Shown: positions 10,701 to 21,885 of the stretch, piece by piece
Layout of the letters: every line of letters begins with the position of its first letter
How positions within the stretch are numbered: the stretch's first letter is position 1
DNA from: Streptomyces griseicoloratus
Lineage (GTDB): Bacteria > Actinomycetota > Actinomycetes > Streptomycetales > Streptomycetaceae
Reading direction: 5' to 3'
Assembly (NCBI RefSeq): GCF_014534645.1
Contig: NZ_JACVQF010000211.1
Span: 124,001-188,000 of the forward strand
Length of the DNA: 64,000 nucleotides
Made by a program: the position numbers and the translations under genes
The notes under the pieces: model-generated
Databases searched by the model: none
The model's input: only the letters and a program-made list of their open reading frames with translations
Told to the model about the DNA's origin: nothing

Positions 10701-10763
10701 CACACCCTCTCCGCCCGCCAGCGCATCCGGCCGTACTGGGACTTCGAGCCCTATCTCGGCTGA
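7761..10763 (+). CDS. FxSxx-system TIR-like/NB-ARC/TPR protein (FxsT-like)
   Basis: 1000 aa from ATG 7761, chosen because GGGAG lies six bases upstream; an in-frame GTG at 7731 would add ten residues. Order: residues 10-130 resemble a TIR-like fold (FLVVFPGYHRSWAAWI, then VLLVLNDWFFELGP); an NB-ARC ATPase with P-loop GMSGIGKT at 206-213, then WLLVFDGWDDID as Walker B; a winged-helix-like region; and from about residue 590 a series of 42-residue TPRs of the NB-ARC/TPR type (for example YEEAYRLQQEVLDGNVRLLG). Known: this is the layout of the tetratricopeptide repeat protein of FxSxx-COOH systems, a STAND-type sensor/switch. It is the last gene of the plus-strand block and ends before a strong hairpin. 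Confidence 0.85.
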   Translation: MAEQRRSADKGAPAPEHFLVVFPGYHRSWAAWIAQTLERHGHRTTLQRWDPPREVPLEDALGDLLLSSGRVLLVLNDWFFELGPRPAGEWNDVLRGFVAAHADRFCAVNLTNRPLLPATAVLEPASLWGLSEEAAEERLLSRLGLERRRVPRVLPARVRYPETRCEIWGEVPRRNPRFTGRDDLLTDLHQRLADAERGAAACTLLGMSGIGKTQLAAEYAHRFSTDYDLVWWVNSDDRNIQRDRLGELAVELGLPIGSEPGERIRAVRDSLRRGQPHANWLLVFDGWDDIDSVNALLPQGPGHVLVTSRNRAWSEHTDVLEVPAFVRVESTGYLMRRAPHITADEADEVAAEFGDVPLPLVQAASWLGESRMEVPEYLRMVRERKLSTVDEPATGEGFPQSSMTSWSILLNRLRNAQPRAIDILGLCTSFAPGRIPLGLIRAYPQADLPEGLRWMASDLPAWTKALDTLVNYSVLTRETRGPAGVEMGPHQESVHMHRLVHDIVSKLISEDGRAVHRRAVHTLLAQADPGNPMDSRNWPRYAELLPHLEPSGALGSTDPRVQETVLNCLRYCFRSGEYTAGLELAQRVRDHWAQTMEPLAQPMLDLTTQESNILRAGGRFREAYELDRGVLKKLQAADRHDDLGELNTKGAMASSLRQLGRYEEAYRLQQEVLDGNVRLLGPDEVTTLIDRHNLGVSLRLLGRYAEAYEVDLEVLARRESVLRARHISTLNSASGVAEDLRLLGRYRDALARQEPVVRMHVQVLGAQHPQTLEARSRLAMCYRREGGHTQDVGQLMAGLMEQLEQVHGREHYRTLAFITNYGNYLREHGDLSQARDLIGEAEVGYRALLGPAHPVATGMLANTGLVMQVAGERAEAMSMFESALAGLTATLGPDHPWVLGCALNAASARNFNGRIADAVELSRDTLRRARHMLGHEHPLTLSCQVALAADLRAGREQEEAGKLEEDALLALTRTLGAQHPHTLSARQRIRPYWDFEPYLG

Positions 10764-10789
10764 ACCACGGAAAAGCCGGACCACGGAGA

Positions 10790-10834
10790 AAGGGGCCCGG
10801 CCCCGAGTCACGAGGACTCGGGGCCGGGCCCCTT
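10790..10834. terminator. Bidirectional hairpin terminator
   Basis: A perfect 19-bp inverted repeat (left arm AAGGGGCCCGGCCCCGAGT at 10790-10808, right arm 10816-10834) surrounds a 7-base loop. It lies between the convergent ends of the FxsT-like gene and kgd. The arms begin AA and end TT, so it could serve both directions. Streptomyces terminators often lack a long U tract. Confidence 0.85.
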
Positions 10835-10861
10835 CGCATGTCGGCGAGGCCGGTCAGCGGC

Positions 10862-13800
10862 TCACGCCTCGAACACCTCACGCACCAGCTGCTCCTGCTC
10901 GGCCTGGTGCCGCTTGGCGGAACCGACGGCCGGGGACGAGCTGTGCGGGCGCGAGATGCGGCGCAGGCGCTCGCCGTGCGGAACGTCGGCGCCGACCGCC
11001 AGGTCCAGGTGGTCGATCAGGTTGAGCGCGATGAACGGCCAGGCACCCTGGTTCGCCGGCTCCTCCTGGGCCCACAGGTACTTCTCGGCGTTCGGGTACT
11101 TGGCGATCTCCGCCTGGAGCTCGGCACCCGGCAGCGGGTACAGGCGCTCGATGCGGATGATGGCCGTGTCCGTCACGCCGCGCTTCTTCCGCTCGGCGTC
11201 GAGGTCGTAGTAGACCTTGCCGGCGCAGAAGACGACCTTCTTCACCGCGGCCGCCTCGACCGAGGCGTCGCCGATGACCGGGCGGAACTGGCCCGTGGTG
11301 AACTCCTCCGCCTTCGAGGCCGCCGCCTTCAGGCGCAGCATCGACTTCGGGGTGAAGACGACCAGCGGCTTGTGGTGCGGGTTGTGCACCTGCCACCGCA
11401 GGAGGTGGAAGTAGTTCGACGGCGAGGTCGGCATGGCGACCGTCATGTTGTTCTGCGCGCAGAGCTGGAGGAACCGCTCCGGGCGGGCCGAGGAGTGGTC
11501 CGGGCCCTGGCCCTCGTAGCCGTGCGGCAGCAGGAGCACCACGCCGCTCGTCTGGTTCCACTTCTGCTCCGCCGACGAGATGAACTCGTCCACGACCGTC
11601 TGCGCGCCGTTGACGAAGTCGCCGAACTGCGCCTCCCACATCACGAGCGCGTCGGGGCGGGCCAGCGAGTAGCCGTACTCGAAGCCCATCGCCGCGTACT
11701 CGGACAGCAGGGAGTTGTAGACGTTCAGGCGGGCCTGGTCCTCCGACAGGTACAGCAGCGGCGTGTAGTCCTCGCCGGTGTTGCGGTCGATGATGACCGC
11801 GTGCCGCTGGCCGAAGGTGCCGCGCTGGGAGTCCTGGCCGGCGAGCCGGACCGGGACGCCCTCCAGCAGGAGGGAGCCGACGGCGAGGGTCTCGCCCATG
11901 CCCCAGTCGATGGTGCCGTCCTCGACCATCGCCGCCCGGCGCTGCAGCTGCGGCAGCAGACGCGGGTGGACGGTGATGTGGTCGGGGATGTTGACCTGGG
12001 ACTCGGCGATCCGCTTGACGACCTCGGCGGTCACCGCGGTGTTCACGGCGACCGGGAACTCCGCCTGCGGGTCGGAGGGCTCCACGGCCGACGGCTGCGC
12101 GGTGGCCTCGCGGACCTCGGTGAAGACCTTCTCCAGCTGGCCCTGGTAGTCCTGCAGCGCCTGCTCGGCCTCTTCCAGGGTGATGTCGCCGCGACCGATC
12201 AGGGACTCGGTGTAGAGCTTGCGCACCGAGCGCTTCTTGTCGATCAGGTCGTACATCAGCGGCTGGGTGAAGGCCGGGTTGTCCGACTCGTTGTGACCGC
12301 GGCGGCGGTAGCAGATGAGGTCGATCACCACGTCCTTGTTGAACGCCTGGCGGAACTCGAAGGCGAGCCGCGCGACGCGGACCACGGCCTCGGGGTCGTC
12401 GCCGTTCACGTGGAAGATCGGGGCCTCGATCATCCGCGCCACGTCCGTCGCGTACATCGACGAGCGGGAGGACTCCGGGGCGGCGGTGAAGCCGACCTGG
12501 TTGTTGATGACGATGTGGACCGTGCCGCCGGTGCGGTAGCCGCGCAGCTGCGACATGTTCAGGGTCTCGGCCACCACGCCCTGGCCCGCGAAGGCCGCGT
12601 CGCCGTGGATCGCCACCGGCAGGACGGTGAAGTCCGTGCCGCCCTTGTTGATGATGTCCTGCTTGGCGCGGGCGACGCCCTCCAGGACCGGGTCCACCGC
12701 CTCCAGGTGCGAGGGGTTCGCGACCAGGGAGACCTTGATCTGCTCGCCGTCCAGGCCGGTGAAGGTGCCCTCGGCGCCGAGGTGGTACTTCACGTCACCG
12801 GAGCCGTGCATCGACTTCGGGTCGAGGTTGCCCTCGAACTCGCGGAAGATCTGCGCGTACGACTTGCCGACGATGTTGGCGAGCACGTTCAGCCGGCCGC
12901 GGTGGGCCATGCCGATGACGACCTCGTCCAGGCGGGACTCGGCCGCCGAGTCGAGGACCGCGTCCAGCAGCGGGATGACGGACTCGCCGCCCTCCAGGGA
13001 GAAGCGCTTCTGGCCGACGTACTTCGTCTGCAGGAAGGTCTCGAAGGCCTCCGCGGCGTTCAGGCGGCGCAGGATGCGCAGCTGCTCCTCGCGCTCCGGC
13101 TTGGAGTGCGCGCGCTCCACGCGGTCCTGGATCCACTTGCGCTGCTTCGGGTCCTGGATGTGCATGAACTCGATGCCGGTGGTGCGGCAGTACGAGTCGC
13201 GCAGCACGCCGAGGATGTCGCGCAGCTTCATCATCGACTTGCCGGCGAAGCCGCCGACGGCGAACTCGCGCTCAAGGTCCCACAGGGTGAGGCCGTGCTC
13301 GGTGATGTCCAGGTCGGGGTGCTTGCGCTGCTGGTACTCCAGCGGGTCGGTGTCGGCCATGACGTGGCCGCGGACCCGGTAGGAGTGGATCAGCTCGAAG
13401 ACGCGGGCGGCCTTGGTGACGTCGTCGTCGTGGCTGGCGTCGATGTCCTTGAGCCAGCGGACCGGCTCGTAGGGGATGCGCAGCGACTCGAAGATCTCGT
13501 CGTAGAAGCCGTTCTCGCCGAGCAGGAGGTTCGCGACCTGGCGCAGGAACTCGCCGGAGGCGGCGCCCTGGATCACCCGGTGGTCGTAGGTCGACGTGAG
13601 CGTCATGACCTTCGAGATGCCGAGCTTGTTCAGGGTGTCCTGGCTGGTGCCCTGGAACTCCGCCGGGTAGTCCATGGAGCCGACGCCCATGATCACCGAC
13701 TGGCCGGGCATCAGGCGCGGCACCGAGTGGACGGTGCCGAGGCCGCCGGGGTTGGTCAGGGAGACCGTGACACCGGTGAAGTCGTCCATCGTCAGCTTGC

Positions 13801-14668
13801 CCTCGCGGGCGCGGCGGACGATGTCCTCGTAGGCCTGCCAGAACTCGAAGAAGTTCAGCGTCTCGGCCTTCTTGATCGCCGCGACGACCAGCTGGCGGTC
13901 GCCGTTCGGCTTGACCAGGTCGATGGCGAGGCCGAGGTTGACGTGCGCCGGCTTGACCAGCGTCGGCTTGCCGTCCTTCTCGCCGAACGACCAGTTCATC
14001 GACGGCATGGCCTTGATGGCCTGCACCATCGCGTAGCCGATCAGGTGCGTGAAGGAGATCTTCCCGCCCCGGGCGCGCTTGAGGTGGTTGTTGATGACGA
14101 TGCGGTTGTCGAACAGCAGCTTCACCGGGACCGCGCGCACGGACGTGGCCGTGGGCAGCTCCAGCGAGGCGTTCATGTTCTTCGCGACCGCGGCGGCCGG
14201 TCCGCGCAGCGTCACCAGCTCGGGGCCCTCCGGGGCCTCCTTCGCGGGCTCGGCCTTCGCCGGCGCCTTGGCGGCGGGCTTCGCGGCCGGGGCGGCGGGC
14301 GCGGCGGGCTTGGCGGCCGGGGCGGCGGGCTTCGCGGCGGCGGCCGGCTGGGGAGCGGCCGGGGCCTGGGCGGGCTGCGCCGGGGCGGCCGGAGCCGCGG
14401 CCGGGGCCTGCGGGGCCGGGGCGGCCTGCGGCGCGCTCGGCGTCTCCGCGGTCGCGGTGCCCGACGCAGCCTGGGCGGCGGCCGCCCCCGGCTTGTAGTC
14501 GGCGAAGAAGTCCCACCAGGCACGGTCCACGGAGTTCGGGTCCTGGAGGTACTGCTGATAGATCTCGTCGACGAGCCACTCGTTGGGGCCGAACGCCGCA
14601 GCGGGGTTCTTGCCCGCTTGATCGGTGTCGGTCGAGATGCTCGAGTTACTGGGGGACTGTGGCGACAC
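10862..14668 (-). CDS. kgd: Multifunctional 2-oxoglutarate metabolism enzyme (Kgd)
   Basis: 1268 aa from the GTG at 14668, chosen because translation then begins [10 protein letters not shown], followed by the conserved E1 N-terminal motif [16 protein letters not shown]; upstream codons in the frame read as leader-like noise. Order: a short E1-type N-terminus; an Ala/Pro/Lys-rich linker (about 45-150); an E2 succinyltransferase-like core with the Kgd-type DHRVIQGA motif instead of DHRxxDGA; then a full SucA-type thiamine diphosphate E1 with the [11 protein letters not shown] and NNQVGF regions. There is no lipoyl domain, as usual for actinobacterial Kgd/OdhA. It performs 2-oxoglutarate decarboxylase/dehydrogenase E1 and transferase functions in the TCA cycle. 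Confidence 0.95.
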   Translation of the reverse strand: MSPQSPSNSSISTDTDQAGKNPAAAFGPNEWLVDEIYQQYLQDPNSVDRAWWDFFADYKPGAAAAQAASGTATAETPSAPQAAPAPQAPAAAPAAPAQPAQAPAAPQPAAAAKPAAPAAKPAAPAAPAAKPAAKAPAKAEPAKEAPEGPELVTLRGPAAAVAKNMNASLELPTATSVRAVPVKLLFDNRIVINNHLKRARGGKISFTHLIGYAMVQAIKAMPSMNWSFGEKDGKPTLVKPAHVNLGLAIDLVKPNGDRQLVVAAIKKAETLNFFEFWQAYEDIVRRAREGKLTMDDFTGVTVSLTNPGGLGTVHSVPRLMPGQSVIMGVGSMDYPAEFQGTSQDTLNKLGISKVMTLTSTYDHRVIQGAASGEFLRQVANLLLGENGFYDEIFESLRIPYEPVRWLKDIDASHDDDVTKAARVFELIHSYRVRGHVMADTDPLEYQQRKHPDLDITEHGLTLWDLEREFAVGGFAGKSMMKLRDILGVLRDSYCRTTGIEFMHIQDPKQRKWIQDRVERAHSKPEREEQLRILRRLNAAEAFETFLQTKYVGQKRFSLEGGESVIPLLDAVLDSAAESRLDEVVIGMAHRGRLNVLANIVGKSYAQIFREFEGNLDPKSMHGSGDVKYHLGAEGTFTGLDGEQIKVSLVANPSHLEAVDPVLEGVARAKQDIINKGGTDFTVLPVAIHGDAAFAGQGVVAETLNMSQLRGYRTGGTVHIVINNQVGFTAAPESSRSSMYATDVARMIEAPIFHVNGDDPEAVVRVARLAFEFRQAFNKDVVIDLICYRRRGHNESDNPAFTQPLMYDLIDKKRSVRKLYTESLIGRGDITLEEAEQALQDYQGQLEKVFTEVREATAQPSAVEPSDPQAEFPVAVNTAVTAEVVKRIAESQVNIPDHITVHPRLLPQLQRRAAMVEDGTIDWGMGETLAVGSLLLEGVPVRLAGQDSQRGTFGQRHAVIIDRNTGEDYTPLLYLSEDQARLNVYNSLLSEYAAMGFEYGYSLARPDALVMWEAQFGDFVNGAQTVVDEFISSAEQKWNQTSGVVLLLPHGYEGQGPDHSSARPERFLQLCAQNNMTVAMPTSPSNYFHLLRWQVHNPHHKPLVVFTPKSMLRLKAAASKAEEFTTGQFRPVIGDASVEAAAVKKVVFCAGKVYYDLDAERKKRGVTDTAIIRIERLYPLPGAELQAEIAKYPNAEKYLWAQEEPANQGAWPFIALNLIDHLDLAVGADVPHGERLRRISRPHSSSPAVGSAKRHQAEQEQLVREVFEA

Positions 14669-14949
14669 GGCGGCAACCGCCCTCTTCCGCTTCACAAGGT
14701 GATGGACAGCGGGAATAAAGGCTACGCCTCCCAGAGCGGGAAGGTCAGGTCGGGCCCGTTCATCGTCGCGTAAGTCACATTGCAGACCGCGTTTCAGGGC
14801 TGGAAATGGCGGGAAACTAGCGAGGTTCTGCTTCAGATGGGAAGGGCTCACCGGGACCCGGCGCGGACGTGGCGCGGGCCTGTGGCTGATCACACGTGTC
14901 CGTCAGGGCGGACGCCTGTGGATCTTGGGGCTCCGCTTCGAACTTTACG

Positions 14950-16059
14950 TCAACTTGGCGAAGACGGCAGGCCCGGAAGGGTGATGAGAATCCGGCAGCC
15001 CCGCTCGGATTCGGCCACACCGATCCGGCCGCCGTGCAGATCCACCGCCCAGCGCGCGATCGCCAGGCCGAGCCCGGTGCCGCCGTCGCTGCCCGGACCG
15101 TGCGGCCGGGACACCGCGCCCCGGTTGAACCGCTCGAAGACCCGGTGCCACTCCGACCGGGGAATGCCGGGGCCCTCGTCGAGAACCTCCAGCTCCAGCG
15201 ACTCCGGAAGGGCTCCGCGCCGCGCCTTGACCGTCACCCGGCCGTGCGGCGGGCTGTGCTTGACCGCGTTGTCTATGAGGTTGGCGACCACCTGGTGGAT
15301 GCGCTCGGGGTCCGCGTGCGCGGTCAGGTCCGGGGGGAAGACGTCGAGGGCCAGGTGGACGTCCTTGCGGGTGTGACTGCCGGACCCGGAGGCGATGCCC
15401 GCGCGTGCCGAGGCGACCATGTTGGCCTCCTTGAGCACGCCCGACAGGTACGGCCACACCTCGAAGCGCCGCTTGCGCAGCGGTACGACGCCGTTGTCCA
15501 GACGGGAGAGGTCCAGCAGCGTCTCCACCAGCCGGCCCAGCCGCTCGGTCTGCTTCAGGGCCGTGCGCATGGTCTCCGGATCGGCCTCCGTGACGCCGTC
15601 GACGATGTTCTCCAGCACCGCGCGCAGCCCCGCGATGGGCGTGCGCAGCTCGTGCGAGACGTTGGCCACCAGCTCCTTGCGCTGGCGGTCCTGGGCCTCC
15701 AGGTCGTCGGCCATCCGGTTGATCGTGACGGCCAGGTCGCCCAGCTCGTCGCGGCGGTTCTCGCGCACCCGGCGGGTGTAGTCGCCGTGCGAGATGGACC
15801 GGGCCACCGCGTTCATCTCGTCCAGCGGCGCGGTCAGCGAGTGGGCCACGAACTGCGTGATCAGCAGCGTGGCGATCATCGAGAAGACCGTGATGAAGCG
15901 CAGCTCCGTCTTGGTGTGCACCGCTATCACCGACAGCCCGGTGGTGATCAGCACCGACGTGACGACCAGCGCACCCAGCTTGGTCTTGATCGAGAACGGG
16001 CGTACGCCGCCCCAGGGCTCCCCGGGGCTCCTCCGTGCGGCTTCCCGCCCTCGGCTCAT
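14950..16059 (-). CDS. Sensor histidine kinase
   Basis: 369 aa. Two transmembrane helices near the N-terminus (around GALVVTSVLITTGLSVIAV and FITVFSMIATLLITQFV) are separated by only a few residues, so there is almost no extracellular sensor. A HAMP domain follows (LTAPLDEMNAVARSISHGDY), then the dimerisation/phospho-acceptor box ANVSHELRTPIAGL, N-box NLIDNAVKH, G1 DEGPGIP and G2 GTGLGLAIARWAV. It shares a 4-base ATGA overlap with the response regulator upstream, so the two are translated together. The tiny extracytoplasmic loop suggests that it senses the membrane or an internal signal. Upstream of kgd on the same strand, but 281 bases separate them. Confidence 0.92.
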   Translation of the reverse strand: MSRGREAARRSPGEPWGGVRPFSIKTKLGALVVTSVLITTGLSVIAVHTKTELRFITVFSMIATLLITQFVAHSLTAPLDEMNAVARSISHGDYTRRVRENRRDELGDLAVTINRMADDLEAQDRQRKELVANVSHELRTPIAGLRAVLENIVDGVTEADPETMRTALKQTERLGRLVETLLDLSRLDNGVVPLRKRRFEVWPYLSGVLKEANMVASARAGIASGSGSHTRKDVHLALDVFPPDLTAHADPERIHQVVANLIDNAVKHSPPHGRVTVKARRGALPESLELEVLDEGPGIPRSEWHRVFERFNRGAVSRPHGPGSDGGTGLGLAIARWAVDLHGGRIGVAESERGCRILITLPGLPSSPS

Positions 16060-16796
16060 GGCGTCGGCGTCTCCAGCGCGTAGCCCACGCCGTGCACGGT
16101 ACGGATGCGCTCGGCGCCGATCTTCCGCCGCAGCGCCTTGATGTGGCTGTCCACGGTCCGGGTGCCGGAGGCGTCCGCCCAGTCCCACACCTCGGCCAGC
16201 AGCTGCTCGCGGGAGAGCACCGCGCGCGGGGTGTTCGCCAGGCACACCAGCAGATCGAACTCGGTGGGCGTGAGGTGGACGTCCTCGCTGCGCACCCGGA
16301 CCCGGCGCTGCGCGTGGTCGATCTCCAGCTCGCCGAGCCGCAGGATGCCGCTGCGCGGCGTGGTGGCGGCCAGCGCGGCCCGCTCCACGCGCCGCAGCAG
16401 CACATGGACGCGCGCGGCCAGCTCGCGCATCGAGAACGGCTTCGTCATGTAGTCGTCGGCGCCGACGCCGAGCCCGACCAGCATGTCCGTCTCGTCGTCG
16501 CGCGCGGTGAGCATCAGCACCGGCACCGGCCGCTGGGCCTGCACGCGGCGGCAGACCTCCAGACCGTCGAAGCCGGGCAGCATGATGTCGAGGATCAGCA
16601 GGTCGGGCTGCCAGGCCTCGGCCGTGTCGACGGCGGACGGACCGTCGCCCGCCGTTTGCACCAGGAATCCCTCGGCGCGCAGGCGGGTCGCGATGGCGTC
16701 CACGATCGTCTGGTCGTCCTCGACCACCAGCACCCGGCGCTGTGCGCCCGGGGTGGCCGCCGCCGTGCCGTTGTGGGAGGTGTGTGTCTGCTCCAT
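16056..16796 (-). CDS. OmpR-family response regulator
   Basis: 246 aa. The receiver domain carries the acidic pair in VLVVEDDQTI, phospho-acceptor Asp in LLILDIMLPGFDGLEV, the switch Thr in MLTARDDE and Lys in YMTKPF. A C-terminal OmpR/PhoB winged helix follows (LTPTEFDLLVCLANTPRAVL, then TVDSHIKALRRKIG). It overlaps the partner kinase gene by four bases. It regulates transcription; its targets are not evident here. An AT-richer 113-base gap separates it from the methyltransferase-like gene upstream. Confidence 0.93.
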   Translation of the reverse strand: MEQTHTSHNGTAAATPGAQRRVLVVEDDQTIVDAIATRLRAEGFLVQTAGDGPSAVDTAEAWQPDLLILDIMLPGFDGLEVCRRVQAQRPVPVLMLTARDDETDMLVGLGVGADDYMTKPFSMRELAARVHVLLRRVERAALAATTPRSGILRLGELEIDHAQRRVRVRSEDVHLTPTEFDLLVCLANTPRAVLSREQLLAEVWDWADASGTRTVDSHIKALRRKIGAERIRTVHGVGYALETPTP

Positions 16797-16909
16797 CGCC
16801 CGCCCCTGAGGTGTGCTTTCCGGAATCCGTGGGGTGATCCCATGACTGCGATTGACGCTTGAATGATCCGCGCCAAGGCAGCAGCGTACGGGGATTCACC
16901 GGGCCTTTG

Positions 16910-17590
16910 CTATCCAGGTCCGATGCCGACGTGGACGACGTCCGGAACGCCCCGGGCAACGGGGATCTCTTCGGTACGCACCTGCTGGAACCCGGCATTA
17001 CACAAGGTTTCTTCGAATTCCGGAGAGGGGTGGGCCGACCACACCGCGAGCACTCCGCCGGGCCTCAACACCCTTGCGCAGCTTGCCAGTCCGGCCGGTG
17101 AGTACAGCCCGTCGTTGCCCTCGGTGACGGTCCAGTCGGGGCCGTTGTCGATGTCGAGGCACAGGGCGTCGTACGTGGCGGATGTCTCATTGACGTATGC
17201 GATCAGATCCGCTTCCACGATGTCCGTGCGGGGGTCGGCCAGGGCGTCGGCGGACAGCGGGGCCAGCGGTCCGTCGCGGTGCCAGTCGATGATGGCGCGC
17301 TCGCGTTCGACGACCGTGATGCGGCCCCAGCGGGGGTCGGCGGCGGCGTGTGCGAGCGAGAAGCCGACGCCGAGTCCGCCGATCAGCACGTGCGGCGCGG
17401 TCCGCTCGCCGAGCGCCTCGGCCGCCACGTCGACGAGCCGCCGCTCGGAGCGTCCGTCGGAGGTGTCCATCAGGAAGCAGCCGTTCGCGATGATCTGGAG
17501 CAGCGTCCCGTGCCGGCGCAGGACGACCTCGCCGTGCGGGCCCTCGCGACGGTCCAGTACTTCGGGTGTGTCGTACGAGGTGGTGGACAT
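16910..17590 (-). CDS. Spermidine synthase-like SAM-dependent methyltransferase
   Basis: 226 aa. The glycine-rich SAM/dcSAM-binding loop is in VLIGGLGVGFSLAHAAADP (about 68-86), followed by an acidic end-of-strand (ITVVERERAII) and the LCLDIDNGPDW motif found in spermidine synthase-like proteins of actinomycetes. It lacks the N-terminal beta-strand domain and full substrate-binding set of true spermidine synthases, so polyamine synthesis is doubtful. Divergent from lon, with a 240-base shared upstream region. Confidence 0.7.
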   Translation of the reverse strand: MSTTSYDTPEVLDRREGPHGEVVLRRHGTLLQIIANGCFLMDTSDGRSERRLVDVAAEALGERTAPHVLIGGLGVGFSLAHAAADPRWGRITVVERERAIIDWHRDGPLAPLSADALADPRTDIVEADLIAYVNETSATYDALCLDIDNGPDWTVTEGNDGLYSPAGLASCARVLRPGGVLAVWSAHPSPEFEETLCNAGFQQVRTEEIPVARGVPDVVHVGIGPG

Positions 17591-17789
17591 CGGCCCATCC
17601 TGGCAGGCGGGGCGGGTATGGCGGGCGGAATTACCGGCGGACCGCCCGTGCTGGTGAAAGCGGAACCGTCGTCGCCCGGATCCCGCCCAGGTCCCCGGAA
17701 CCCGCCCGCCGTCCCGGCCCGCGAGCCCGCCGGAGTCATGATCGCTCAGAGCGAACACGGGGTGGGGAACAATCCATGAGCGCCAAGCA

Positions 17790-17808
17790 TTGAGTCGGCA
17801 TAACTCAA
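17790..17808. promoter_or_regulatory. HAIR operator (HspR-binding) upstream of lon
   Basis: TTGAGT, seven bases, ACTCAA: six-base perfect half sites with the 7-base spacing of the HAIR consensus CTTGAGT-N7-ACTCAAG; the outer C and G are not matched. It ends 22 bases before the lon start codon. Known: Streptomyces lon is a member of the HspR heat-shock regulon, so repression by HspR is the likely control. Confidence 0.85.
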
Positions 17809-17830
17809 CTTGACTGCCGAAGGGGAGATC

Positions 17831-20254
<2,424 letters not shown>

Positions 20255-20274
20255 CGGACGCTGCCGGATGAGGG

Positions 20275-20308
20275 AAGGCCCGGGTCCCGTGAGGGAGGCC
20301 CGGGCCTT
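20275..20308. terminator. Hairpin terminator between lon and lysozyme gene
   Basis: Arms AAGGCCCGGG (20275-20284) and CCCGGGCCTT (20299-20308) form a perfect 10-bp stem with a 14-base loop. It lies between two convergent genes and can serve both. Confidence 0.75.
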
Positions 20309-20317
20309 CGCCGTACG

Positions 20318-21145
20318 TCAGCCGTTGGCGAGGGCGACGACGCGGTCCAGCGCGCCGTTGAACTTGTTGTGGTCGCCGACCGTCGGTCCGGACGAGGTGT
20401 ACTGCCACATCGTGTAGTACGACCAGCCGGCCGGCAGGGTGCCCACCGTGGAGGCGTAGCGGGCGATCCACAGCGGGTTGTAGGCGGCGAAGCCGCCGTA
20501 GTTGCCGGTGCACTGGGTCCACCAGCTGGTGGCCGTGTAGATCACGGCGTCCCGGCCGGTGCGGGCCTTGTAGGTGTTCAGGAAGTCGCGGATCCAGGAG
20601 ACCATCTGGCTCTGCGTCTTGCCGTAGCAGGCGGCCCCGTACGGGTTCCACTCGATGTCGAGGGCGCCCGGCAGCGTCTTGCCGTCGCGCGACCAGCCGC
20701 CGCCGTGGTCGACGAAGTAGTTGGCCTGCGTGGCGCCGCTGGTGGTGTCGGGGGTGGCGAAGTGGTACGCGCCGCGGATCATGCCGACGTTGTAGGAGCC
20801 GTTGTACTGCTGGGCGAAGTAGGGGTTCGTGTAGTACGTCCCCTCGGTCGCCTTCACGTAGGCCCACTTGACCCCGCTGTTCCACAGGGTCGACCAGGCG
20901 ACGTTGCCCTGGTGGCTGGAGACGTCGACGCCCTCCGTCTGGGTGGCGTCGCCGGGGACGGGCGTGCCGTGCTGCCCGTCGTGTTCCACGACGCCCATGC
21001 CCATGTGGGCGGAGCCGCGCGGTGGCGTGTCGGCGGCCGACGCGGACTGGGCGGGGACGGTGAGGAGCAGGGAGAACGCGGCGAGCAGGATCCCGGTGAC
21101 GGTGAGGCGTCGGCCGCGGGCCGGTCCGGATCTGTGCACGGGCAT
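20318..21145 (-). CDS. Secreted GH25 lysozyme (muramidase)
   Basis: 275 aa from ATG 21145, which follows a GGAGG. A Sec signal peptide with an Arg-rich n-region and hydrophobic core (TGILLAAFSLLLTVPAQSASA) ends near residue 38. The mature part is a glycoside hydrolase 25 domain: GVDVSSHQG at the start of the barrel and the catalytic Asp-x-Glu in ALDIEWNP; WQYTSSGPTVG closes the barrel. It cleaves the beta-1,4 bond between N-acetylmuramic acid and N-acetylglucosamine outside the cell. No separate wall-binding repeats are present. The long upstream region shows no recognised riboswitch. Confidence 0.93.
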   Translation of the reverse strand: MPVHRSGPARGRRLTVTGILLAAFSLLLTVPAQSASAADTPPRGSAHMGMGVVEHDGQHGTPVPGDATQTEGVDVSSHQGNVAWSTLWNSGVKWAYVKATEGTYYTNPYFAQQYNGSYNVGMIRGAYHFATPDTTSGATQANYFVDHGGGWSRDGKTLPGALDIEWNPYGAACYGKTQSQMVSWIRDFLNTYKARTGRDAVIYTATSWWTQCTGNYGGFAAYNPLWIARYASTVGTLPAGWSYYTMWQYTSSGPTVGDHNKFNGALDRVVALANG

Positions 21146-21364
21146 GAACGTGCCTCCGAAGGCTCGGTGGTGCACGGTGGGGGAATGGATGGCGTGAGCA
21201 TGCCATTCAGTGACCGGTAAAGAAGCTACGCACGTAGAACGCCCGGTGGGAAGAGGGTCCGGGAGCTGCCGTTGGTCTAAGCCTGCGAAATACTTGCGGA
21301 GCTGCGGCGATGGCGGCCCGTGGCGGAAACTTTCAGGACCGGGAAAATTCAGGCAGGGGCTGAC

Positions 21365-21859
21365 GTGCACGAAGACGGAAACGGCGGCGGTCGCGGAGTC
21401 GAATCCGGCGTGACGGGTAGTGGTGTGAACCAGCCGGAATTCCTGGCGCTGGAGCGCGAGTTGACGGTGCTGCTGCGACGCGCCCGGGCCAACCAGGGGG
21501 AGATGGCACGGGAGGTCCACCCGGACCTGGAGTCGTCCGCGTACGGGCTCCTCGTACGGCTCGGCGAGTGCGGCGGGCAGCGGGCGACGGAACTGGCCGC
21601 CTACATCGGCGTCGGCAAGGCGACGATGTCCCGGCAGCTGCGCGCACTGGAGGACCTGGGCCTCGTCACCCGCGAACCCGACCCCGCCGACGGCCGCGCC
21701 TGGCTGGTCACCCTCACCCCGGAGGGCCAGGAACGCGTCGGCCGGGTACGGGAGGCCCGCCGCGCCCGCTACGCCCGCCGGCTCGCCGACTGGGACCCGC
21801 GCGAGGTCGCGGAACTGGCCCGCCTGCTGCACGAACTCAACCGCGGCATGGAGAAGTAG
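21365..21859 (+). CDS. MarR-family transcriptional regulator
   Basis: 164 aa from GTG 21365, which has AGGGG five bases upstream; the frame stays open further up. A winged helix-turn-helix is visible: ATELAAYIGVGKATMSRQLR (recognition helix), then LEDLGLVTREPDPADGRAWLVTLTPEG (wing). The DPxDxRxxxVxLTxxG wing signature is typical of MarR. It is likely a homodimer. The divergent lysozyme gene is a candidate target by position only. Confidence 0.88.
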   Translation: MHEDGNGGGRGVESGVTGSGVNQPEFLALERELTVLLRRARANQGEMAREVHPDLESSAYGLLVRLGECGGQRATELAAYIGVGKATMSRQLRALEDLGLVTREPDPADGRAWLVTLTPEGQERVGRVREARRARYARRLADWDPREVAELARLLHELNRGMEK

Positions 21860-21885
21860 CCGTCGCCCCCTCCCCCGGGGGCGCG

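Noticed and set aside
10838-14773. 1311-codon open frame on the plus strand over kgd
   Set aside because: It is the antisense shadow of kgd, typical of high-G+C coding DNA. Its translation is Val/Leu/Arg/Asp-rich with no domains.
21146-21364. Possible c-di-AMP (ydaO-type) riboswitch upstream of the lysozyme gene
   Set aside because: Such riboswitches precede many Streptomyces wall hydrolases, but I could not find the conserved core in this leader.
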